NCBI RefSeq assembly: GCF_037975245.1
Contig: NC_092566.1
Location: 17,641,001 to 17,705,000 of the forward strand
Length of the DNA stretch: 64,000 bases
Origin: Apostichopus japonicus
Taxonomy: Eukaryota > Echinodermata > Holothuroidea > Aspidochirotida > Stichopodidae
Reading direction: 5' to 3'
Shown here: one piece after another, positions 26,459-37,300 of the stretch
How positions within the stretch are numbered: the stretch's first letter is position 1
Layout: each line of letters opens with the position of its first letter
Position numbers and translations under genes: made by a program
The notes under the pieces: model-generated
Seen by the model: only the letters and a program-made list of their open reading frames with translations
Told to the model about the DNA's origin: nothing
Database searches by the model: none

Positions 26459-27478
26459 AGGTAGAATGCAAACAGTGTAGACACTGAAACAAATGCCAAC
26501 GTTTGGTCATGAAGAAAAAAATAAACAATTAAAGTAAACTTGGCTGGATGATGTCATGATTAGACTTGATCAAGCCTTCAGCCTTATGTTAGTGTTAAAG
26601 AAGCCTAAGTCTTATCATGTGATAGGTATTTTTCTTAGCTGTCTTGGGAAATTGTTTAGAGACACTTATTTCTACCACATGCATAGATCAATAATGTTGG
26701 TTTGGCTTGTGTCTCATTTTAGCCCATGGTAGTGCAACAGTCCAAATGCAGCGTCAACTGCATGTCCACTGCCAACTGTTCACCGTCCACCTTCAACCGT
26801 CCACCGTCCACTATCCACTGGCGGGTTGGTAAGTCCACCATTTTATCACTCCGGTCGTTAATAACCATTTTAGACTACGAACAATATATGTTGTTGTGCA
26901 GAAAGTTAACATGTTTCGCCCAGCCGTCCTTGCCATATTTTTTAAAAATTTCAAGCAAGTGTGGCTATAAAATAAAAGTGGCTAAAATATCAAATATTTC
27001 ATAGAGAATAAATGTTTTCAATAATGATGTATACTCGGTGACTTTCAATATATTTGTTCGCACTTCACTTTAACAGCTAAACCTCTCGTTTCTGATTGCA
27101 CTCACTGGAAATGATGATTGAGTGTTTGACATGTGGATAAGGGTCTCTCATTCCGAGTTGGATCCTTTAGAGAGTTTGTCGTGAAAAACAAAAAGCTTTC
27201 AACATTTTAGCAAGTAAACATGATAAGCACGCAAACCTTTCGGGAACTTCAGAAGATAGGGCACGGTTAAATATCATTACATTTCACATACCTCAGTGTC
27301 GTTCATAGCAGCAATTATAAATTTCGCTACACATTTACGAGCCCTTTTAGGGACCATATCATGTTTGATGTTCAACTTTTCATTTTTAGCCACCATTGAC
27401 TTGCCTTCATTAACAACACGCCTACTGTAATGACCCGCAGTGGGGCAACCCTCGAATCCTTTTCTAACTGAATACACA
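26459..27478. other. intergenic; short CCGTCCAC repeat
   Basis: Around 26745-26822 the words CCACTGCC and CCGTCCACC recur in a short degenerate tandem array. Nothing else is recognised before the hAT-type element. Confidence 0.45.
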
Positions 27479-27857
27479 GTGGCGGAGCTAGGGGTATTGG
27501 TCAGGGGGCGAGAATGGTCTGTAGGGGCGCTTTCGACACTATCTAAGCGGAGCGCCACCACAGGTTGGCGCGGAGCGTACAGAAATATTTTGAGTAAAGA
27601 TACACCCTAGATCGCCGGATATGACCCTTTCCGGGCCTTGCTAATTTGCAGATAAACGAAGAATAAATAGATGTCATCGCCAAATTACACCAACAAACTG
27701 TGACAAATGTGCATAGGTAGATGAGAGCGCAATAAAAAAGTCAATAATCAAGAATAAGTAAAAAGTGGTAAAAAGCTGAAAAGGGCGCCAGCAGTCCATT
27801 TGAGTCCGTCAGGGGGGGGGGGCATCCGCCCCTGACTGTATGGACGCTCCGCCACTG
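27479..27857. mobile_element. hAT-type MITE with 8-bp target duplication
   Basis: The element begins CAGTGGCGGAGC and ends GCTCCGCCACTG, a 12-bp perfect inverted pair. It is flanked by the identical octamer TGAATACA at 27471-27478 and 27858-27865. A CAG-starting terminal repeat plus 8-bp duplication is the hAT signature. The 379-bp interior has no transposase, but carries the word AAGCGGAGCGCCACC that also occurs in relatives at 33 kb and 62.8-63.9 kb. Confidence 0.9.
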
Positions 27858-27865
27858 TGAATACA

Positions 27866-29282
27866 TATCACCCCCTCCCGCCCCCTCCCCTCCCTCCGCA
27901 TCCCCTCTCATCGAGATGTTAGACCAAGCTCAATGTCTCATCATTTTGAATGCATTTATAATAAAAGCTCTAATTTTGATATATGGCAAGAAGACATTTT
28001 TCTAACACAAAAGAGTGTTTTCTATATTAGGCACGGGCAAACTTACTTATGAAACCGTATGATATTCATATCCCTATAGACTTTGATTCATTAAATGCTC
28101 GTTGTAAAACGATTTTCTTTAAAAGTAAATGTTACTGACAGTTGCCCCAGTCAGTCGTAATATCAGTTTGCCGCTTTTTTTATATGAGTAACTCTTTCTT
28201 GCTCCTCCGGTAAAATTAAGTTGATGAATTATTCATATCAGTTCTTGTTTTAAGTCCGTTCTCAAACAGTATATAGATGGTGAAGGGATGGTGGGGGGGG
28301 GGGTGATACTTAATACTATCTATTAACGTCAACCTCTGAATGAGCGCTTTGTCAGTAAATTTATTAATCTCACTCTGTCAATCAAAGAAATGATATCGAC
28401 CAATTATACAGCCCCAACCCATTCTCTGCCCTCCACTATTTTTTTTCTCTAAATTCTCAATGTCACTGTTTAATTTAATTTTCATCACAAGCATTTTTTG
28501 GTACAGAAAAATAGGGCAACAGATCTTCTGCAAACTTTGACGATATTGATTGTTGCCCTAATTAGTGCATTCACACCAAAGTAGGCAATCTTTCAAAATT
28601 CTTTCCTTTTTTTAAAATAATTTTAGTATGTATATTTAACAAATTGATACCTGCAATACAAGCCGTGAAAAACAAATATTCCTGTTCTGTATGACACCTA
28701 AAGTACTCGAAATGTAATACGGTACCGACCAAAAATTAATATTTTACATTAGAACAGGTGTATTGGATAATAAATTACCGGTAACGTAGCAAAATCTCAG
28801 CTTGTTTATACACCTTTTAAGATAATTGATGACCTCTTCAATCTTAACAGGACAGGTATAGTCAAACCTATAATTATATAAGCACAGAGTATAAGCACAC
28901 CTATATTTACAATAAATATCCGTAACGTAACTATGTACTCTGGTTTTACATATTCTATTCCCAGTGGTATAGACATTTAACCTATATGAATATTTATGAC
29001 TTAATTTAAATATACTAGAGTGTTTTCATTACTTCAATTAAGTTTGGAATTTTCATCGATCTCTAGATAAACCATCCTTCTTTCTGTTTTATTTTTTATT
29101 TTTTTTATCTCAGTTGCGCAAATTTCAATGTTTTCAATGTTAAACCTATACGGCTTCTTTTGACTAATAGATCAGTTATTTATTTCCATGTTATTATAAC
29201 TTACGTATAACACTGTCTATAACACTGGTTAAATTTCCAACGTAATATATAGAACTGCATGGGGCAAAGAATGTATCAGTAG
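27866..29282. other. intergenic, no feature recognised
   Basis: AT-rich sequence with a G run near 28290. I see no exon, RNA gene or element boundary. The last 60 bases could carry an snRNA-type promoter for the U2-like locus (an ATATATAG stretch lies about 40 bp upstream of it). Confidence 0.4.
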
Positions 29283-29480
29283 ATCGCTTCTCGGCCTTTT
29301 GGCTAAGATCAAGTGTAGTATCTGTTCCCTTTCGAGGGGAATAGTGATACACACCCGACGATTATCACACAGTCACAGTATCGACGCAAGGGGACTGGGG
29401 TTGAGAGCGAATCAGTCGTTCGGCAGTTGGTTTTCGTGCCCATTTGTTTCGGCGGTGCCTGCATGGGCATGTGAATGTGA
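29283..29480 (+). ncRNA. U2 snRNA 5' domain fused to an unrelated body (chimeric or pseudogene)
   Basis: The first 45 nt (29283-29327) read as the universally conserved 5' end of U2 snRNA: ATCGCTTCTCGGCC, then GGCTAAGATCAAG, then TGTAGTATCTGTTC. These include stem I and the branch-point-pairing GUAGUA. After that the U2 sequence stops. No stem IIa/IIb or AUUUUUGG Sm site follows. Instead there is a CCCU-UUCG-AGGG tetraloop hairpin (29327-29338) and later a TGCCCAT/ATGGGCA stem (29437-29443 with 29463-29469). It could be a retro-pseudogene with template switch, the head of a U2-derived SINE, or a divergent expressed RNA. The 3' end is a guess. Confidence 0.55.
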
Positions 29481-29598
29481 TGGGTAACTTATTCCTCACG
29501 AAGTAGAAATATCTTCCTACCATCTTAGTGACAGTCAATGTTCCGTTAACAGATATAACACCAAAAATGCACAGTGTAAGTTCAATTTATATCCTTAA

Positions 29599-29954
29599 AG
29601 ACATTGAAGACGCGCCCCAAACCGCGTGCCGCCATCTGAAATAGTTAACTTCCCGTTGCTTGCAAGTGAAGATATTTTCGTGTCGCTACAAAATGCAGAA
29701 AGTAAAGAAACGTGATACCTGTTATCTTTTATCTAGACCTAAGATGTCCATCGCTGCTATGTACACTGTGCTGTGGGTATTGACCGTAGCTGCATGTATT
29801 GACTGTGCACTACTGTCTTATTACCGACGGTAGCAAACTATGTGTGTATTTTCTGGGATCGATGGTGGTGTCTAACACTTCTCTTACACCTCATTCGAAA
29901 CTAGGTCAGATTACCGGCATGAGATGATTCTTTGTGCGCAAGTCTTCAATGCCT
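29599..29954. mobile_element. MITE copy A (AGGCATTGAAGACT family)
   Basis: Shares near-continuous similarity with 54710-55042, including ACCGCGTGC, GTTGCTTGCAAGTGA, GTGTCGCTACAAAATGC and CTGTGCTGTGGGTATTGACCG. The ends are inverted: ACATTGAAGACGCGC on the left and, on the other strand, GGCATTGAAGACTTGCGC on the right. TTAA precedes the left end at 29595-29598; the right flank has lost it. It has no coding capacity. Confidence 0.8.
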
Positions 29955-31304
29955 CGAGAAACAGTTAACTGAATGTGATTTAGTTTGGCTGGCTAAACTT
30001 TCCATCACTCCAGGAAATAGACCAACTTGAGCATGTTGTCTGTTATATGTCATCATAACAGAGGTTGTATAAAGGCAAGTGGTACTTTCTTACTATACTA
30101 TTCTTGTTGATTATCTTTGAAAATAAATGCAACTTTTGTACTACATTGAAATTATCTATATGAATAAAAGATAGAAAAAATAAATTTACAACTCAATTAC
30201 ATGATTTAATGGCTTCAATCACTCTCATTGTTGCCAGGTGCATTAATAAAATATCACCAACTTTTCGAAAATCTTCATGCACAACATATACGAAATGCTA
30301 TAGCCAAATGTGGTTGTGATATTAGGTTGCAGAAATCTTTACGCGCTATTGTTAAGCTTAGCCACCGGAATATATAACTTTAAAGACACAAACGGTCCAA
30401 TTATATCATTATTTAACTGCAGTCTTCAGTTCTATTTATGAGGAATTGGACTGTCTCTTTTGAGCAAATAGTTTGAGTAAAACTCATCCCACTTGCACTT
30501 TTTCCATCTAGAAATGCACTAACAGGAAACAGCTATTGTGCAAACCTATTATTAATATATTAGGTCTACTTGGATCATATTCTGCTAATGAGCAAGTTAG
30601 ATAACACGATGTTTCTGTTAATCACCCGAGTCAATGTCGTCTTCTTCATCAGCTCTCCCTGAGCAAATATGCTTTGATGACGTCAACCCGCGATTATTAG
30701 AAATTTGAGTTACATGTCTCTGGGAATAACGCTTTTCATTGACATGTACTTGTAATTCTAAGATGAATCCTGTGTCTATGTTTTGTCTACATTTGTGTTT
30801 CTGTTTTGGCTTCCTATTGTTGTGTTCCTCTCTTCTTGTTAACAACCAGAGTTTCTTCTGCGTTTTGTGTACAGACTGTCTATTGCATTTACATTGCATT
30901 GAAAGATATACGCAAACACTGCAATGTATATGAAGAAACACAATGAAAAACTGCGTGGAAATGTACTAAAATATTTACCCTTTTAGCGTTCCATGTTCTT
31001 GCAAACGAGTCTGCGAATAGTGACGTAAACGGCTAGCATACTTGACATTACGCAATGTAAGATCCGAGGCGCACTCACGTGGCATTTAAATGCACAACCG
31101 CATGTAGTGAGTGTGTGTGTGTACTCACTGTACTAAAGGGAATCGTCTACGGGCCATGTGGTATTCTTCAACGTGATAACACTCTTCTCTGTCGTTGTCA
31201 TACATCTAAGAAGTGCGGAAGCGATCATTGCTCGTGTGACTTAATTTTTCAGTTCTGTAAATTAGTGAATTTGTCGATTAGAAGCAGTCCAACCTTAGGC
31301 ACAA
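29955..31304. other. intergenic; probable promoter region of the DDX21-like gene
   Basis: No exon, repeat or RNA gene recognised. The region just before the ATG at 31305 should hold the helicase gene's transcription start and 5' untranslated region, but I cannot point to a core promoter motif. Confidence 0.35.
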
Positions 31305-31349
31305 ATGGAGGAAGTAAAGCTGAGTAAAGAAGCAAGAAGAATGAAGAAG
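31305..31349 (+). CDS. DDX21: DDX21-like exon 1 (15 codons)
   Basis: ATGG in good initiation context begins [15 protein letters not shown] and ends AAG|GTTTG in phase 0. It joins exon 2, whose first codons KLAKKN continue the basic stretch. It is too short to be called on length alone; it is chosen because no start codon lies upstream in frame in exon 2 and because charge and phase match. Confidence 0.75.
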
Positions 31350-34300
31350 GTTTGTTCACGAGTTAAAATTATGTACTCCTAAGTAACGTTTAGGCCTAGG
31401 CTAAGTAAGGCCTAGCTCTAGTGATGGTATTGATACATCATTTGGCCGCATGTTAGCGTAGGTTGGGTTAGGCTATTGAGTGCATGTGCACGCATGGTTT
31501 GAATAGTTTTGGATATAATACGCTCAATATTGATACCTGAAGCCAACAAATTAGTACAATTAAGTTAGTAAACAATAAAGAATAATGTTGGATTTCCTTG
31601 TAGGTGATCTATGAAATATTTGTGCTTCTCTCTCGATTGAAGCCCATTGCACGCTTACCAGTCAAAACGTCCCTTTACCAAAACGTCCCCGTACCAAAAC
31701 GTCCCCGCTTTTGGTCAAAACGTCCCCGTTGGTCAAAACGTCCCCGTAAGTCAAAACGTCCCCGTCTATCACATTCATTCACAGTTGTGAATATATATCA
31801 ATTTTAAGTTATAATTTGGCTAAGTTATCGGCATGCAAGTTGGATTACAAGCGCTAAATAAATCATGAAGGACTATATCGTTTAGGGCAGAGACGGGAAA
31901 GGGGGCTGGGGGCTTTAGCTGTAGTCCTTCTTCTAGACCATCAAAAATATAAGAAGGCAGAATAAATTCTGGAAAAGGGTAGAAAAATAGGCAAACAATC
32001 ACGAAAATCCAAAATATAAAGTGTCTACAGAAAAAAAAATAAACGTATGTGCTGAAGGAAAATATATATCACTTTTATCCAGCCTGTCTCGCATATTCAA
32101 AAAGTAACTTGTTGTACATAAACAAAACAAAAATCTTTTTTATTCCCTTCCCTCAATATCGTATATATTCATTTAGAAACCAACTCGTGTTTAAAAAAAA
32201 TCCTATTACCCTACAACCCTCTTGCATTCCCTTTTCTATTCATATTATCTTACCTCAGAAAATTATACTCAAAAATGTTTCCGCCAGTGGCGGCTGAACG
32301 GTCCTGAACCGGGGGGGCTTGGGGGGCTCAGCCCCCCCAATGAAAAAGTTGAAGGGGCAAATGCATGATAAGCCCCCCCAATATTTACCAAGGCTCCGAA
32401 ACGTGCATCTGCCCATTTTTCAATGCATACTTGTCGATCTGTCCGATGCACACGTAGCCTATACTATATAGGTGTAATAATTTTAGTAATTGCTGGGGAC
32501 CCTCGGCCTGTCCCCTGGCTATAGACCACCTTGTCACCCCAACCACGTCTTCACGCCCCGTGAAAAGTGGAAGAAGTTAGTGTGAGTACCGGTAAGCGTA
32601 ACACAACTTCGTCTTAGGCCAATGACTTGCCTCATTTCAGCCAGTTCTCCAACATCCCCTTACTTAGTGGCGTAGCGTCCATATATACAGTCAGGGGCGG
32701 ATGCCCCCCCCCCCTCCCTGACGGACTCAAATGGACTGCTGGCGCTCTTTTCAGCTTTTCACTACTTTTTACTTATTCGCGATTATTGACTATTTTATTG
32801 CGCTCTCATATACCTATTGACATTTGTCATATTCTGTTGGTGTAATTTTCCGACAAAATGGCGACGACACCTATTTATTCTCCGTTTATCTGCAAATTAG
32901 TAAGGCCCGGAAAGGGTGATTTCCTGCAATCTAGGGAGTATCTTTACTCAAAAATTTTCTGACCGCTCCGCGTCAACCTGTGGTGGCGCTCCGCTTAGAT
33001 AGTGTCGAAAGCGCCCCTACAGACTATTCTTGCCCCCCCCCTGACCAATACCCCTAGCTCCGCCACTGCCCTTACTACACTCAAAAACGTCTTTGCGAGT
33101 ACACTACGAGTAATAGCTACTCTCTTAAAACAAATTACAATGTTTTTACAGACTTTTACGTGCAATCTGAGAAATTGCAGGCTTGAGACCCATATTCTAG
33201 GGCTAGGTATTCGCAGCATAAAACACTCGGGAAGTGCCGTTTCCGGCCATCTGGGGATTTGAAAAAACCCAAAATTTTCTTGTACGCTCCGCGCCAACCG
33301 ATAGTGGCGCTCCGCTTAAATAGTCTCCACACATTAGCCCCCCCAATAATTTTTCCATTCCGCCGCGCCTGGTTTCCGCCCTCATAGCCAGCACTTCCCA
33401 CTCTTAAAAACTGTGTTTTCAACCTAAACTACTGTATACTTATCCTTACTGTTTGATTTGAACTAAAAACATCCACACTTGCATTCCAACTAATTATAAA
33501 AGCTGGGACGTTTTGACTCACGGGGACGTTTTGACTGCGGGGACGTTTTGGTAAAAAACGGGGACGTTTTGGTCTTAAAAAAGCGGGGACGTTTTGGTCT
33601 TAAAAAAGCGGGGACGTTTTGGTAAAGGGACGTTTTGACTGGATACCCATTGCACAGTCTTTTGTGAATTGTTCTAAACCTTGTTAAGACTTTGATGTTT
33701 GTTTCTCATTGATCATCTTTGTAGAAGTTGGCTAAAAAGAACTCTTTGACTAACGGGGGAGTTGAACTGCCAGAAGTTAATGGATTCCACGAAGAAACAG
33801 ATGCATTGGAAAGTGGCCAGGTTATCAAGAGGAAACTTGATGATGCTGAAACACCCATCAAGAGAAAGAAGAAGAGAAAAAGTAAAGAGGTTGCTGTGAT
33901 TAAAGAAACCAATGGACAAGAATTGGAACCTCAAATAACCGAGTTGCTGAAGGAAGATAAACTTGCCGAAAATGGGTCGGTGGACTCTGGTACCGACAGT
34001 CCTAAGAAGAAAAAAGATAAGAAAAACAAGAAAGTTAAGTTTGGAGAGAACGAGACTGTGGATGGAGTCAACGGAACTAACGATGAGGAACCAGAAAAAG
34101 CTCTTCAACAGAATGGAAAGTTTGACAGCAGCGAGGAATCTGATGACGAAATTGACCTGATGAAGAAAACCTTCAGTAGTAGACTGGATGCAAAAACTAA
34201 GGAAGCAGAACAGGGGAAGAAAGTGGTGAGTGCATGTGGTGTGTAATTTCTGGAAATGCAAGCAAAAATCGTTGAAACTGGGGTTAAATCAAATCAAAAA

Positions 34301-37300
34301 TTAACAAACAAATAGAAAATAGAAGCAGCATTTACAGTAATTGTCTGGCCTGAGCTGGGACATAAAATTGACTTTAGTGGTTTACACAGTTTGCCTTTCA
34401 ATTAAACAATTAGTAGCAACCTGTTGGAATTGTATTCCAAAAAGTAGCTTCATTGAGATCATATCCATGAATTTATGTTTGCACATTTTCAGGACTTGGT
34501 TGATATTTCGATATTTTTGACGAGTATCATTCATAACAATTTGTTCACTTTCAACTGAGTCTTGGATTGTCGCTCTAAAAGTTTTCCACCAATGCCTCGT
34601 CCCAAATTTTATTTAGTGAATAAAATGTTTTACTGTAGTGTTGAAAGGCAAGTTTAAAAGTCCTGATAAGGGTATGGAGTGCTGTTCCTTTTGCAATCGT
34701 CACCGATAAATTCGGTTAAATTACACATTGTTATAACCCATGTCTTATCTCAGATTTGCTTGATATCGGCACTTGAAAGTGGGGAGCAAGACATCTCTTC
34801 ATAAGCTAGATAAATTGTTGAGTTCATTAAAGAGAATGAGAGGTGTTCCCAGAAAGACACCATGTTATCTGTTCTCCTACTTTTTTAATTTCCTCCAAAA
34901 AGTCAGTCGAGATGATGTCAAAGGAATTGCCGTCTGAAACTTTCATGACGAGGATTAACAAATACTGATCTTCTGACTTATATGTTAGGCTACATTGTTT
35001 ACTGTGCAAGAGTATGGTGGATATAAAAACTAGCTAAGAAAGCCTTTCATCAGATGAAGGTTAATATCTAAAAACGAAATTCACAATAAAAAATGGTATG
35101 TTACCAATCAAAATGTTTTGATCATAAAACAGTATTTTACAGAGGATCTCAATCCCAGCCGTGCTAGCTACAATTCTTCTCTGGCGCCAAAGTGCCGTAG
35201 CACTGTAGATGAGACTCTAATGACCCAAAAATACTCTCTGTGTATGGTATGGTGATGTAAGGTGTAGACATAAGCACTGCATGGAAGATAACAAGTAATA
35301 TACAGCACTTGAAAAGACAATTTTTTGTAAAACATGTATGACAGTATGCAATTTCTCTCTTTACTCTTTTTTCTCAGACAACTATTGACCCGGAGAAGAT
35401 CAAACAGGAGGGTGCCTTTGAAAACTTTGAATTGTCTGCAGAGACTATCGCACAACTTAAAGGTATGTAGCTACAGTACTTACTGGATATAAGCTGTAAA
35501 TGTTGTTCAAATTTATTTAGAATTCTTGTTTCAAAAATTCTTGTTATGAGCTGATCCATTTGTTCTGTGTACACCAGGTGTTAAAATGGCAACGAAGAGG
35601 CAATTTATCAAGTTAAAGTAATAAATGGTCTCATTCTGTCAGACTTAGCACCAACCCCCCGGTCTCATTCTGTCAGTTTTAACACCCCCCCCCGCAGTGA
35701 ATACAGCGTCAAGCGAGTTAACTCAAGAAACCTACCCCTAATTGCCCATATTTTGTTGTATTTCCTTGATTTATAAATAACTTTCCTGCCCAATCATTTA
35801 GGAATGCCACCAAGTCCACAGTGTGCAGTGCAAATCTGCAGTACTTTTTGTCTAAATCTATCTGTTGTTCTGTTTTACAGCTTCTGGAGTCAATTATCTG
35901 TTTCAAGTCCAATCCAAAACATTCACAGATGTCTTCAGTGGCATTGATGTTATTGTGAAAGCAAGTAAGTGTACATTTATCCATTCTGGGGGTATGGGGA
36001 AAGGGGGGGTGGGGGAAGAGGGGGTGGAGGAAGGGAGAATAGCAGAGGACGAAGGGAGGGGTGGAGGAAGGGGAGGGGGTGGAGGAAGGGGAATGGTGGA
36101 GGAGGGGGAGAGGCGGAGTAAGGGGATGTTGGATGAAGAATGTTATCTTTGATGATGTATTTTGGTATCAAATATTTCCAACCTAGGGCATGAGCAACTA
36201 GGAACAAACTTTCAGCACCAAACCTTTTGATCCTCTTCCTCCATTACAGGAACTGGTACCGGCAAGACGCTGGCGTTTGTGTTACCTCTTATTGAGAAAC
36301 TGAAACATCACAACAAGAAAGTTGGGAGAGCCCCAGCTGTTTTGACACTTCTACCAACCAGGGAGTTGGCAATTCAGGTTGGTTGACTGTGAAAAGATTA
36401 CATCATGTGATTGTCAGAGATAAATTAAATGTGGAAAAACTTAAATCTATCAAGTTGTAGTAAATGACTAAACCTAGGGTAATGCTATGTATACAGTATA
36501 TCTGTGGGGAGCAAGACATCTGCATAAGCTAGATAATTTTTTTTAGTTCATTATGGGGAATGAGAGGTGTGTAGAGTACGACACTGTGTTATCTATTCTG
36601 CCTACTATATGTTCAATTTTCTCCAAAAAGTCAGTCGAGATGATGTCAAAGGAATTGCCGTCTGAAACTTTCATGACGAGGATTAACAAATACTGATCTT
36701 CTGACAGGAGTAGAAATAAACGGATCTGTTAACAGGCCACCAGTTTTCATGGAAATGAGCTTTTTCCTGTAGCGTGTCCATACCATGACCAAATGCTGCT
36801 ACTGTCTATTTCCCATTATTCAACCATTTCATTAGATGTTTATTCTTAACTGTGTACTGAAACTTAAATTGCAACGGCTTTATAACGTAGAAACCAACAA
36901 ATTCTACCTTTGACGCTCCACATCAATATTTTCCCATTCTCGAAATGATCACTGACATTCTTCACACTGTAGATTTGCACTGACAAAACCTGAATAGGTT
37001 TCTCCTTGACTGTACTATGTATATGTTAGGCTACATTGTTTACTGTGCAAGAATATGGTGGATATCAAAACTAGCTAAGAAAGCCTTTCATCAGATGAAG
37101 GTTAATGTCTAAAAACGAAATTCACAATAAAAAATGGTATGTTACCAATCAAAATGTTTTGATCAAAACACAGTATTTTACAGAGGATCTCAATCCCAGC
37201 CGTGCTAGCTTAGTTTTTTCTCTGGGGCCTAAGTACCAGAGCACTGTAGATGAGACTCTAATGACCCCCAAATACTTTCTGTGTATGGGATGGTGATGTA

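Larger units (their letters stand above)
31653..33645. mobile_element. foldback/Mutator-like element filling DDX21 intron 1
   Basis: Inverted arms made of tandem CGGGGACGTTTTGGTC-type units: CAAAACGTCCCCG on the left at 31660-31766, GGGGACGTTTTGG on the right at 33505-33640. The element is bracketed by the identical decamer CCCATTGCAC at 31643-31652 and 33646-33655, read as the target duplication. Duplications of 9-10 bp with tandem-repeat arms recall Foldback elements of the Mutator group. No transposase is visible. It accounts for 1,993 of the 2,375 bp of intron 1. Confidence 0.85.

Noticed and set aside
29283-29480. Ordinary functional U2 snRNA gene
   Set aside because: Sequence identity ends after 45 nt and the stem II region and Sm site are missing.
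33713-34261. 182-codon minus-strand open frame
   Set aside because: It is antisense to helicase exon 2, whose lysine codons read as phenylalanine and leucine on the other strand.
34827-35009. Minus-strand peptide [16 protein letters not shown] recurring in several introns, possibly a conserved exon
   Set aside because: It recurs because the snoRNA-like core recurs. Conservation follows RNA boxes and stem pairing on the plus strand, not codon positions.
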